In this document: one piece after another, positions 1-7,043 of the stretch
How positions within the stretch are numbered: position 1 is the first letter of the stretch
Layout: the number at the start of each line of letters is the position of its first letter
NCBI GenBank assembly: GCA_002366775.1
Contig: DFBW01000142.1
Span: 7,915 to 16,708, forward strand
From: Roseovarius sp. UBA3070
GTDB taxonomy: Bacteria > Pseudomonadota > Alphaproteobacteria > Rhodobacterales > Rhodobacteraceae
Length of the DNA: 8,794 nucleotides
Direction of reading: 5' to 3'
The notes under the pieces: generated by a model
Seen by the model: the letters and a program-made list of their open reading frames with translations, nothing else
Told to the model about the DNA's origin: nothing
Database searches by the model: none
Program-made: the position numbers and the translations under genes

Positions 1-1286
1 GCCAAGTCCTCATCAGACATGCGCCCGCGTTGATGCGCAGCTTTCAAGGCCAACAACAACAAGACCGTCAACTGACAGGTAAACGCCTTGGTTGAGGCCA
101 CGCCAATTTCCGTGCCTGCCAAAATGGGAAGGGCCAGATCACTTTCGCGCGCAATGGAGCTTTCGGGGACATTGACCACTGACAGGATGCGCCCGGCCTT
201 GCCCTCGCAATAGCGCAAGGCCGCCAGAGTATCGGCGGTTTCGCCAGACTGGCTGACGAAAAGCGCGGCAGTGCGGTCGGGAACCGGAGGTTCACGGTAA
301 CGGAACTCAGACGCGATATCGACGTCCACGGGTATCCCTGCCAGTTGTTCAAACCAATATTTTGCAGTCATGCAGGCAAAGTATGCGGTGCCGCATGCTA
401 CCATAAGAATGCGATCTAACCCATTGAAATCAATGTCACCGACTGGAATTTTGATGTCTCTACCATCCTCGGACAGATAATGCCCCAATGCGTCTGAAAT
501 CACTGCGGGTTGCTCGGCAATTTCCTTGGCCATAAAATGCTTGTGCCCGCCTTTATCGACGTTCGAGCTGTCGATCTGAATCGTGCGCATCTCGCGGTTG
601 GCAAGGGTGCCATTGCCATCGGTTATCTCAAGGCTGGTGCGTGTGATAACGGCGCAGTCGCCTTCTTCCAGATAGGTGATCTTGTCGGTCAGTGGCGACA
701 GGGCGATAGCATCAGAGCCGACAAACATCTCGCCCTCACCATGGCCCACGGCAAGCGGGCTGCCTTTGCGGGCGGCGATCAAAAGGTTGTCTTCACCTTC
801 AAACAGGAAGCACAGCGCATACGCCCCTTCCAGCCGCTCCAGAGTCTTCATAACAGCGGCTTTGGGGGGCATGCCTTCGGTCAGAAAATGCTGCGTCAAC
901 AAGGCCACAGTTTCGGTGTCCGTATCGGTGGAATGCCCAATGCCAGCAGATGTCAATTCGGTGCGCAATTCGCGGAAGTTTTCGATGATTCCATTGTGCA
1001 CAACCGCGACGGAGCCAGTGCGGTGTGGGTGGGCATTGTTGACGTTGGGTGCACCATGTGTGGCCCATCTGGTGTGGCCAATTCCGGCCTTGCCAGCCAG
1101 CGGTTCATGAACCAGCAGATCCGACAGGTTCACCAGCTTGCCCACGGCGCGCCGACGGTCCAGCTTGTCGTTGTTTATGGTGGCGATACCGGCGCTATCA
1201 TAGCCGCGGTACTCAAGCTTTTTCAACGCTTCAACAAGAATTGGCGCGGCCTCGTGATGGCTCAGGACACCGACAATACCGCACAT
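1..1286 (-). CDS. glmS: Glucosamine-fructose-6-phosphate aminotransferase (isomerizing), 3' end cut by window
   Basis: GlmS makes glucosamine-6-phosphate from fructose-6-phosphate and glutamine, the committed step to UDP-GlcNAc for peptidoglycan and lipid A. I translated 428 codons on the minus strand without interruption; the family is about 605 residues, so roughly the last 175 lie beyond the left edge. The N-terminal glutaminase domain starts MCGIVGV with nucleophile Cys2, followed by YRGYDSAG (26-33), HTRWATHG (71-78), HNGIIENF (97-104) and a DTDTE motif near 121-125. The linker contains HFMAKEIAEQP (250-260). The sugar isomerase (SIS) part shows VACGTAY (296-302), SQSGE (345-349) and ASTKAFT (397-403). 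The start is fixed by catalytic Cys2 and by an AAAGGAG Shine-Dalgarno at 1294-1300, 7 nt upstream. The start overlaps the glmU stop (TAATG), so translational coupling is likely. The gene is cytoplasmic. The identification is firm. Confidence 0.97.
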   Translation of the reverse strand, partial: MCGIVGVLSHHEAAPILVEALKKLEYRGYDSAGIATINNDKLDRRRAVGKLVNLSDLLVHEPLAGKAGIGHTRWATHGAPNVNNAHPHRTGSVAVVHNGIIENFRELRTELTSAGIGHSTDTDTETVALLTQHFLTEGMPPKAAVMKTLERLEGAYALCFLFEGEDNLLIAARKGSPLAVGHGEGEMFVGSDAIALSPLTDKITYLEEGDCAVITRTSLEITDGNGTLANREMRTIQIDSSNVDKGGHKHFMAKEIAEQPAVISDALGHYLSEDGRDIKIPVGDIDFNGLDRILMVACGTAYFACMTAKYWFEQLAGIPVDVDIASEFRYREPPVPDRTAALFVSQSGETADTLAALRYCEGKAGRILSVVNVPESSIARESDLALPILAGTEIGVASTKAFTCQLTVLLLLALKAAHQRGRMSDEDL

Positions 1287-2641
1287 TATGAAGCTCCTTT
1301 GTCACGTTTAGCCTTGGTGGAATTTAACATATCGAACAATTTGCGTGCGAGCCCGGGTTTGTTTATTTGCTTGGCGCGTGCGATGGCAAGGTCACTATCG
1401 GGGACGTCTTTGGTGATGACAGAACCGGTGGCGGTCATCGCGTCATTGCCCACTGATACCGGGGCCACCAACATGGTGTTTGACCCGATGAAAGCGCGCG
1501 CCCCGATGGTGGTGCGGTGCTTCATCACGCCGTCATAATTGCAGGTGATTGTGCCTGCACCGATGTTGGCCGCTTCGCCGACGTCTGCGTCGCCGACATA
1601 GCTGAGGTGGTTCACTTTGGCGCCCTCATGCAGGATGGCATTTTTGACCTCAACAAAGTTGCCAATGCGCGCGTCCTCGGCCACTTCTGTGCCGGGGCGC
1701 AAACGGGCATAGGGCCCTATGGTGGCACCACGCGACACATGGCACCCCTCAAGATGGCTGAAGGCGCGGATATGCGCGCCGGTTTCGATTGTCACGCCGG
1801 GGCCAAAGACGACGTTTTGTTCGATCACCGTGTCACGGCCCACATGGGTATCATGGGCAAAATGCACTGTTTCGGGCGCAGGCATTGTTGTGCCGTTCTC
1901 AAGGGCTTCGCTGCGGGCGCGGGCCTGAAAGGCAGCTTCGGCCAAGGCCAGTTCTGCGCGCGAATTGATGCCCATGGTTTCTGCCTGATCGCAGGCAACA
2001 GCAGTCGCCGTGAGCCCACGCGCGCGCGCAATCGCTATGATGTCGGTCAGATAGTATTCTTCACTGGCGTTGGCGTTGTCCACCGCCTCAATCAGGCTGA
2101 ACAGCGTTTTGGAATCTGCTGATATAACGCCAGAATTACAAAAGGTTATGGCGCGAACTTCATCGTCAGCATCTTTGAATTCAACAATGGCATTCAGGGT
2201 GTCTCCTGTCATGACCAACCGGCCATATCGGCCCGGATCAGCGGCCTCAAACCCCAGTACAACCACGTCATGTGTCTTGCGGGCCTCTTGCATGCGCGCA
2301 AGGGTTTCGGGGCGAATGAATGGCGTGTCACCATAAAGCACCATGGCATCCCCGTCGAACCCCTCTAGCAGAGGTGCGGCCTGGGCCACCGCATGGGCGG
2401 TGCCCAACTGGTCGGATTGCAGGGCGATCTGGATCGCGGGCTGATATGCCTCGGCGGCATCCCCTACGGCCTTGGCGCCGTGGCCTGCCACAACCACAAT
2501 GCGCGAGGATTCAAGCACGCTGCCTGCTGCAATCGCATGGATCAGCATGGGAACACCCGCGATAGGGTGCAACACCTTGGGAAGATCGGATTTCATCCGT
2601 GTGCCTTTGCCTGCGGCCAGGATGATCAGGGCTGTGCTCAT
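1286..2641 (-). CDS. glmU: Bifunctional GlcNAc-1-P uridylyltransferase / glucosamine-1-P acetyltransferase
   Basis: This cytoplasmic enzyme performs the last two steps to UDP-GlcNAc: acetylation of GlcN-1-P with acetyl-CoA, then UTP-dependent uridylylation. At 451 residues it is the usual length. The N-terminal pyrophosphorylase domain (about 1-228) has the nucleotide loop LAAGKGTRM (8-16), PKVLHP (21-26) with the conserved Lys22, YGDTPF (103-108) with metal-binding Asp105, and GINSR (224-228) with Asn226. The C-terminal left-handed beta-helix domain carries hexapeptide repeats, RLRPGTEV (313-320), NHLSYVGD (344-351) with the catalytic-type His345, and GAGTITCNYDG (361-371). The start is ATG at 2641, with a modest AAAGAG upstream. 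It is the first gene of the glmU-glmS operon and diverges from gph. All key residues are present. Confidence 0.97.
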   Translation of the reverse strand: MSTALIILAAGKGTRMKSDLPKVLHPIAGVPMLIHAIAAGSVLESSRIVVVAGHGAKAVGDAAEAYQPAIQIALQSDQLGTAHAVAQAAPLLEGFDGDAMVLYGDTPFIRPETLARMQEARKTHDVVVLGFEAADPGRYGRLVMTGDTLNAIVEFKDADDEVRAITFCNSGVISADSKTLFSLIEAVDNANASEEYYLTDIIAIARARGLTATAVACDQAETMGINSRAELALAEAAFQARARSEALENGTTMPAPETVHFAHDTHVGRDTVIEQNVVFGPGVTIETGAHIRAFSHLEGCHVSRGATIGPYARLRPGTEVAEDARIGNFVEVKNAILHEGAKVNHLSYVGDADVGEAANIGAGTITCNYDGVMKHRTTIGARAFIGSNTMLVAPVSVGNDAMTATGSVITKDVPDSDLAIARAKQINKPGLARKLFDMLNSTKAKRDKGAS

Positions 2642-2787
2642 GCGGTTTCTCTTTGTATTTAAGTTGCGCTCGTTTTATCTGCCTGAGGTAATGGCGCAAG
2701 GGCGCAATGCATCAATCTGTGTTTCGGCATGTGACAAAGATGCGCGAAAACGCGCCAGTCGGCGTGCGTTACTGAGGAGACGGCAGT
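2642..2787. promoter_or_regulatory. Divergent intergenic region between glmU and gph
   Basis: These 146 bp must hold promoters for both the leftward glmU-glmS operon and rightward gph. On the minus strand a weak candidate for glmU is TTGCGC, 16 bp, TAAAAC, ending about 25 nt before the glmU leader. No convincing sigma-70 pair for gph is seen. A GCGCG-AAAA-CGCGC hairpin lies at 2742-2755, about 30 nt before gph, and two near-identical GGCGCAA words occur around 2693-2707. The gph Shine-Dalgarno GAGGAG is at 2774-2779. The promoter assignment is inference from gene orientation. Confidence 0.4.
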
Positions 2788-3453
2788 ATGAAAACGGTTG
2801 TTTTTGATCTGGATGGCACGTTGGCCGATACCAGTGGTGATTTGATAGCAGCGGCCAATGCCTGCTTTCGCCAGATGGGCGAGGGCGACTTGCTGGACCC
2901 GGCCAATGATGCGTCAACTGCGCTGCATGGCGGGCGGGCGATGCTGCATCTGGGGTTAAAGCGGCTTGGGCGTGGTGGCGAAGAAACGACAATTGACGCA
3001 TATTACCCTGTTTTATTAGAGTCTTATGCAGGTGCGATTGACGTCCATACCACATTGTATCCCGGTGCGATGGATGCGGTAGAGCGATTGAAGCAAGACG
3101 GATACGCCGTTGCGATCTGCACCAACAAGCCAGAAGGCCTGGCGCGGTTGCTGATGGGGAACCTGGGGGTTCTAGACAGCTTTGGCAGCCTGATCGGTGC
3201 TGATACTTTGCAAGTGCGCAAGCCAGACCCCGAACCCCTGCGCGAGGCGACACGCCGGGCAGGGGGAGATCCTGCACGGTGTTTGCTGGTGGGCGATACG
3301 ATGACGGACAGGAAAACGGCGAAACGGGCAGGGGTGCCATCGGTTTTGGTCACATTTGGCCCCGACGGGCGCGGTGTTCTGGATCTGAAGCCAGAGGCGA
3401 CGATTGATCACTATGCAGAGCTTGATCATGTTGTTGAGCGGTTGTTGAATTGA
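2788..3453 (+). CDS. gph: Phosphoglycolate phosphatase, HAD superfamily
   Basis: Gph hydrolyses 2-phosphoglycolate to glycolate. The substrate comes from RuBisCO oxygenation where present, or from repair of 3'-phosphoglycolate DNA ends. The protein is 221 residues, normal for the family. HAD motif I is DLDGTLADT (7-15) with nucleophile Asp7 and Asp9. Residues 16-90 form a C1-type alpha-helical cap. Motif II is CTNKP (111-115), motif III Lys145 in RKPDPEP (144-150), and motif IV VGDTMTD (168-174) with Asp170 and Asp174. The start is the ATG beside the HAD motif, with GAGGAG 8 nt upstream. It diverges from glmU and is followed after 66 nt by the aminotransferase gene. HAD phosphatases are promiscuous, so the exact substrate is family-level inference, but the motif spacing fits Gph best. 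Confidence 0.88.
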   Translation: MKTVVFDLDGTLADTSGDLIAAANACFRQMGEGDLLDPANDASTALHGGRAMLHLGLKRLGRGGEETTIDAYYPVLLESYAGAIDVHTTLYPGAMDAVERLKQDGYAVAICTNKPEGLARLLMGNLGVLDSFGSLIGADTLQVRKPDPEPLREATRRAGGDPARCLLVGDTMTDRKTAKRAGVPSVLVTFGPDGRGVLDLKPEATIDHYAELDHVVERLLN

Positions 3454-3484
3454 GAAACAACGGGCAATGGGGGTATTCACACCA

Positions 3485-3520
3485 TTGACCTGCCTCGACA
3501 CCCCCGGCAAAACAGAGATA
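3485..3520 (+). promoter_or_regulatory. Possible promoter giving a leaderless aminotransferase transcript
   Basis: The ATG at 3520 has no recognisable Shine-Dalgarno; only a poor AGAG lies 2 nt before it. Upstream, TTGACC at 3485-3490 is followed by GGCAAAAC at 3506-3513. This resembles the alphaproteobacterial housekeeping promoter pattern (TTGAC near -35 and GC-T-A-N-A-type -10). Transcription would then start within a few bases of the ATG. This is pattern reading only; the gene could instead be read through from gph. Confidence 0.3.
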
Positions 3521-4722
3521 TGACCGAGATATTCAAAGGCAACTTCACCCAGCAAGAGCCGATCCCCGAAGCCGGGATCGAGGCGGCATTGCAGGTCATG
3601 CGCAGTGGGCGCTTGCATCGCTATAATTTAGTGGAGGGCGAGGTCGGTGAAACCGCCCTGTTGGAGCAAGAATTTGCGGCTTACACAGGTGCCAAATATG
3701 CGTTGGCGGTGGCGTCGGGCGGATATGCGATGGCCACGGCCTTGCGCGCCGTCGGGGTGAAGCCCGGCGAACCTGTATTGACCAACGCCTTTACATTGGC
3801 GCCGGTTCCGGGGGCCATTGCCAGTGTCGGCGCGGTACCTGTGTTTGTTGGTGTTACCGAGGGCCTGACGATTGATCTGGATGATCTGGAGGCCAAGGCC
3901 AGGGCCACCACGGCCAAGGTCTTGATGCTGAGCCATATGCGCGGGCATCTGGCGGATATGGACGCGCTGCTGGAGATATGCGCCGCCGCTGGCCTGATTG
4001 TGATCGAGGATTGTGCACATACCATGGGGGCGGCATGGAAAGGCCGCGCCTCAGGTCGTGATGGGCTGATTGGCTGCTATTCAACGCAGACCTATAAGCA
4101 CATGAATTCAGGCGAGGGCGGATTGCTGATCACGGATGATGATGAGGTGATGGCGCGTGCGGTGATCTTGTCAGGCTCTTATATGCTCTATGGTCGCAAT
4201 GGGACTGTGCCCCCCGCGCATGTGTTTGAGCGGGTAAAATATGACACACCCAATGTATCGGGCCGGATGGATCATCTGCGCGCGGCAATTTTGCGCCCGC
4301 AGTTGGCGATGCTTGACGGGCAATGTGCCGCTTGGAATGAACGCTATCATGTGGTTGAGGAGGGCCTGCGCGGCACGCCGGGCCTGACCATCGTGGAGCG
4401 CCCCGAGGAGGAGACCTATGTGGGGTCCTCTATTCAGTTTTTGTTGCTGGACTGGAGCGAAGCCGCTGTGGGCGATGTTCTGGCGCGGTGCATGGCACGC
4501 GGAGTTGAGCTGAAATGGTTCGGCGGGGCAGAGCCGAGCGGCTTCACCAGCCGATATGACAGCTGGCGCTATGCCCCCAGTGATCCCATGCCAGCCAGTG
4601 ACCGCATCCTTCTTGGTATTGTGGATATGCGCCTGCCATTGACCTTTTCACTTGAGGATTGTGCCCAGATTGCACGCATCATCAAGGCAGAGGTTAGCGC
4701 GGTCTTTCAGGCCGCGGATTGA
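3520..4722 (+). CDS. DegT/DnrJ/EryC1/StrS-family PLP-dependent aminotransferase, substrate unknown
   Basis: This is a fold-type I PLP enzyme of the family that usually aminates keto-sugars bound to nucleotides, using glutamate or glutamine. The protein is 400 residues, a typical length. Visible family features are a substrate/PLP-binding N-terminal region with ALAVASGGYAM (61-71), the acidic PLP-ring motif EDCAHTMGA (163-171; Asp164, His167), the phosphate-binding Ser188-Thr189, the Schiff-base lysine Lys193 in TYKHMNSGEGG (191-201), and RMDHLRAAILRPQL (249-262), matching the conserved post-lysine helix. The C-terminal domain (about 275-395) is less conserved. The start at 3520 is the most upstream plausible ATG but lacks a clear Shine-Dalgarno. 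Unusually, no nucleotide-sugar dehydratase, epimerase, glycosyltransferase or polysaccharide exporter is nearby. It follows gph by 66 nt, so co-transcription is possible. Family is confident; substrate is not. Confidence 0.87.
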   Translation: MTEIFKGNFTQQEPIPEAGIEAALQVMRSGRLHRYNLVEGEVGETALLEQEFAAYTGAKYALAVASGGYAMATALRAVGVKPGEPVLTNAFTLAPVPGAIASVGAVPVFVGVTEGLTIDLDDLEAKARATTAKVLMLSHMRGHLADMDALLEICAAAGLIVIEDCAHTMGAAWKGRASGRDGLIGCYSTQTYKHMNSGEGGLLITDDDEVMARAVILSGSYMLYGRNGTVPPAHVFERVKYDTPNVSGRMDHLRAAILRPQLAMLDGQCAAWNERYHVVEEGLRGTPGLTIVERPEEETYVGSSIQFLLLDWSEAAVGDVLARCMARGVELKWFGGAEPSGFTSRYDSWRYAPSDPMPASDRILLGIVDMRLPLTFSLEDCAQIARIIKAEVSAVFQAAD

Positions 4723-4919
4723 CTGAATTCACCACATAAATATCCCTATTTTTAGGTTATACTGCGCTGATATATATGAAAAATTTTCGTTTGGATATAT
4801 ATCGCGGTTGATCTGGAACTATCACATCCCTCAACCTATGAGGTACACTGCCTCTATCCCGGCTATACCATAGAGATAATAATACAAAGGCGGGAGTATT
4901 CTAGGACAGGGAAATTATC
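4723..4919 (+). promoter_or_regulatory. AT-rich, repeat-structured leader and promoter region of the usp-symporter unit
   Basis: This 197-bp spacer is clearly more AT-rich than the flanking genes. Candidate -10 elements are TATACT (4758-4763) and an extended TGaTATATA (4768-4776); neither has a good -35. Inverted repeats present are GATATATAT 4769-4777 with ATATATATC 4795-4803 (enclosing a GAAAA/TTTTC palindrome at 4778-4788), GGTTGA 4806-4811 with TCAACC 4831-4836, CCTCA 4829-4833 with TGAGG 4839-4843, and CTCTAT 4852-4857 with ATAGAG 4870-4875. The Shine-Dalgarno AGGGA is at 4908-4912, 7 nt before the usp ATG. The location implies a regulated promoter and possibly a structured 5' leader; the regulator is unknown. 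Confidence 0.45.
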
Positions 4920-5354
4920 ATGAAAAACGTAGTACTACTGGCCGTTGATGGCAGTGAAGGCTCGGAGCGGGCTTTGTCACATGCCATGTCGCGGGCAAAA
5001 AGCGGTGGGGCAAAAGTTGTTGTTGCCTATGTGATCGAATGGTCACCCTATTCGTTCAACACTCCTGAGGAAAATGCGGAACGCCACAACAGGCGCGAAT
5101 CCGAAATCGAGCGTGCCAATTCCGGTGTCGTGGTGCCGGCGATGGCAAAACTTGCTGATGCCGGGATCGAGGCAGAAGGTTTGGTGCGTCATGGCAAGCC
5201 TGCTGAAACACTGTCCGCCATCGCCAAAGAAGTGGGCGCTGCCCAGATTGTGATCGGACGGCGCGGGCAAAGCGGTGTGAAAGCGCTGATCTTTGGCAGT
5301 GTCGCGGGCAATCTGGTGCAAACAGCGCCGGTTCCTGTGGTTGTCGTGCCCTGA
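4920..5354 (+). CDS. Universal stress protein, UspA superfamily, ATP-binding type
   Basis: This 144-residue single-domain Usp is expected to be a cytoplasmic homodimer that binds ATP and modulates stress or transport functions. The N-terminal strand and Asp-Gly loop VVLLAVDGSEGSERAL (4-19) is standard. The C-terminal nucleotide motif is a perfect G-x2-G-x9-G-S: Gly113, Gly116, Gly126 and Ser127, so ATP binding is predicted. A charged helix rich in Glu and Arg spans about 49-66. The C-terminal VPVVVVP is the usual dimer-edge strand. The ATG has AGGGA 7 nt upstream. It lies 44 nt before the Na+/amino-acid symporter on the same strand without an intervening terminator, so the two are probably co-transcribed. 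That pairing suggests the Usp tunes the transporter. This is inferred by analogy with TeaD, a Usp reported to regulate the TeaABC TRAP transporter. The family call is firm; the specific role is unknown. Confidence 0.93.
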   Translation: MKNVVLLAVDGSEGSERALSHAMSRAKSGGAKVVVAYVIEWSPYSFNTPEENAERHNRRESEIERANSGVVVPAMAKLADAGIEAEGLVRHGKPAETLSAIAKEVGAAQIVIGRRGQSGVKALIFGSVAGNLVQTAPVPVVVVP

Positions 5355-5386
5355 GGGGCCTTCTGAACTCAAACATTGTGATGAAA

Positions 5387-5394
5387 AAGGAGGT
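5387..5394 (+). promoter_or_regulatory. Strong Shine-Dalgarno that fixes the symporter start
   Basis: AAGGAGGT is fully complementary to the 16S anti-Shine-Dalgarno core and ends 4 nt before the ATG at 5399. It therefore selects that ATG over the in-frame GTG 5378 and ATG 5381, which lie upstream of or beside the Shine-Dalgarno itself and lack their own. Confidence 0.8.
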
Positions 5395-5398
5395 GCTC

Positions 5399-6901
5399 AT
5401 GGCACGCTTTTTAACTTTTTTGCTGGCGGCATTGGTGCTGTCGGGGCCTGCGTTTGCAGGCATAGATGAATCGATTAACACCTTCACCGCGCCGATTGCC
5501 AAAGTCATCGGTGATATCGTGTTCTTCAAAATAACCATTGGCGGCGCAGGCCTGCCGGTTGTGGTGCTCTGGCTGGTGGTCGGGGCGGTGTTCTTTACCT
5601 TCTATATGGGGTTTGTGAACCTGCGTGGTTTCAAACACGCCATCGCGTTGGTGCGGGGTGATTATTCTGATCCCAACAGCGCAGGCGAGGTCAGCCACTT
5701 TCAGGCGCTGGCCACAGCCGTATCTGGCACTGTGGGCATTGGTAATATCGGCGGCGTCGCGGTTGCGGTTACGGTCGGCGGGGCGGGGGCCACGTTTTGG
5801 CTGATTGTCGCGGGCTTCCTGGGCATGTCGACCAAGTTTGTTGAATGTACACTTGGTGTTAAATACCGGAACGAAAACCCGGATGGCTCGGTTTCAGGTG
5901 GTCCAATGTATTATCTGAACAAGGGCTTTGAAGAGCGCGGCATGAGCGGCTTTGGCAAGTTCATGGGCACGTTTTATGCCATTGGTATCTTTATCGGTGC
6001 ATTGGGCATTGGCAATATGTTCCAATCCAATCAGGCCTATGTGCAATTGAACACCGTCGCCGGTGGCGCATTGGATGGCTATGGTTGGCTGGTCGGTCTG
6101 ATCCTGGCTGTGGTGGTTTTTGCCGTCATTGTGGGCGGCATCAAATCCATCGCGCGCGTGACTGAAAAAATCGTGCCGTTCATGGCCATTTTCTACTGCT
6201 TCTTTGCGATTGTCGTGATCTTGATGAACTTCACCTCGATCCCGATGGCGATTAGCAACATTTTCACAGGCGCGTTCACCGGTGAAGGCGTGGCTGGTGG
6301 GGCATTGGGGGCATTGATTATCGGCTTCCAACGCGCGGTCTTCTCAAATGAGGCAGGCATCGGTTCAGCCTCGATTGCGCATGCCGCTGTGCGCACGAAT
6401 GAGCCTGTGACCGAGGGCTATGTATCTCTGTTGGAGCCGTTCATTGATACGATCGTGATTTGTACAATCACCGCGCTGGTGATCGGGACAAGTCAGGTGG
6501 CAGACCCCAGCTTTGCAGGCGATGCAACCGGTGTGGCGATGACCTCGGCCGCGTTTGAGCGCCAACTCAGCTGGTTCCCATTGCCGCTGGCTGTTGCGGC
6601 GCTGCTCTTTGCCTTTTCGACCATGATTTCTTGGTCGTATTACGGGCTGAAGGGGTGGACTTACCTGTTTGGTGAGGACCAGAGCATGCAGACAGTGTAC
6701 AAGATCATCTTCTGCGTCTTTGTGGCCTTGGGCTGTGTCGTGCAACTTGATCCGATCCTGTCAATCTCGGATGCACTTGTCTTCTTGATCTGTGTGCCGA
6801 ACATTCTGGGGCTCTACTTCCTGGCGCCCATCGTCAAGTCTGAGATGAACAAATATCAGGCCAAACTGGCAAGCGGCGAGATCAAGAAATTCAAACATTG
6901 A
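5399..6901 (+). CDS. Sodium:alanine (AGCS) family symporter
   Basis: This inner-membrane secondary transporter of the alanine/glycine:cation symporter family (LeuT fold) imports a small neutral amino acid with Na+. From the ATG at 5399 it is 500 residues. An N-terminal signal-like segment (2-20, ending AFA-G) precedes about ten hydrophobic segments, including roughly 44-72, 110-140, 190-210, 228-248, 258-280, 300-318, 345-365, 393-415, 435-455 and 460-480. Family signatures are GTVGIGNIGGVAVAV (110-124), GGAGATFWLIVAG (127-139), GFQRAVFSNEAGIGSA (309-324) and EPFIDTIVICT (346-356). The family's usual GGPGA-FWMW is GGAGATFWLI here, marking a divergent subfamily, so the substrate could be Ala, Gly or another amino acid. 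The start is chosen from the perfect Shine-Dalgarno at 5387-5394. It is the second gene after usp and is closed by the terminator at 6930-6960. Confidence 0.9.
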   Translation: MARFLTFLLAALVLSGPAFAGIDESINTFTAPIAKVIGDIVFFKITIGGAGLPVVVLWLVVGAVFFTFYMGFVNLRGFKHAIALVRGDYSDPNSAGEVSHFQALATAVSGTVGIGNIGGVAVAVTVGGAGATFWLIVAGFLGMSTKFVECTLGVKYRNENPDGSVSGGPMYYLNKGFEERGMSGFGKFMGTFYAIGIFIGALGIGNMFQSNQAYVQLNTVAGGALDGYGWLVGLILAVVVFAVIVGGIKSIARVTEKIVPFMAIFYCFFAIVVILMNFTSIPMAISNIFTGAFTGEGVAGGALGALIIGFQRAVFSNEAGIGSASIAHAAVRTNEPVTEGYVSLLEPFIDTIVICTITALVIGTSQVADPSFAGDATGVAMTSAAFERQLSWFPLPLAVAALLFAFSTMISWSYYGLKGWTYLFGEDQSMQTVYKIIFCVFVALGCVVQLDPILSISDALVFLICVPNILGLYFLAPIVKSEMNKYQAKLASGEIKKFKH

Positions 6902-6929
6902 TCTGAATTTTTGTTGCTGAGAATGAGAG

Positions 6930-6960
6930 CCCCCGCATCCCGGTGCGGGGGTTTTCTTTT
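6930..6960 (+). terminator. Rho-independent terminator of the usp-symporter unit
   Basis: CCCCCGCA (6930-6937) pairs perfectly with TGCGGGGG (6944-6951) around the 6-nt loop TCCCGG, and TTTTCTTTT follows directly. The hairpin starts 28 nt after the symporter stop. The 8-bp GC-rich stem plus the T tract is a textbook intrinsic terminator. It separates the symporter unit from the ivd promoter. Confidence 0.93.
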
Positions 6961-7043
6961 GGCGGAACGCGGTTCAACATATGCGTGTTGCGTGCGTGTG
7001 CCTGACTGTGAGGCCCAGATTAAGGGCAAAACGCTTTAGTGGA

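Noticed and set aside
510..1538. 342-codon plus-strand open frame
   Set aside because: It lies antisense to glmS and the end of glmU, both of which show full family motifs. Its translation has no recognisable domain and it crosses the glmU/glmS junction; it is a GC-rich shadow frame.
1517..2122. 201-codon plus-strand frame inside glmU
   Set aside because: It is antisense to an intact glmU with all catalytic residues, has no ribosome binding site and no family resemblance.
2675..3340. 221-codon minus-strand open frame opposite gph
   Set aside because: The gph frame has all four HAD motifs. The antisense frame is compositionally odd and would overlap the glmU start region.
3469..3505. GGGGGT ... 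ACCCCC inverted repeat between gph and the aminotransferase
   Set aside because: The loop is 25 nt and no T tract follows, so it does not look like a terminator; probably chance in GC-rich sequence.
4808..4821. TTGAT half-site suggesting an FnrL/FNR box upstream of usp
   Set aside because: The partner ATCAA at the required 4-bp spacing is absent; only a half-site remains.
5378..5398. Upstream GTG/ATG starts for the symporter
   Set aside because: They precede or abut the perfect Shine-Dalgarno at 5387-5394, which can only serve the ATG at 5399; starting there also gives a clean signal-like N-terminus.
6975..6990. CAACA/TGTTG hairpin and GCGTG-rich stretch after the terminator
   Set aside because: The stem is only 5 bp, has no positional relation to a gene start, and lies upstream of the more convincing ivd promoter.
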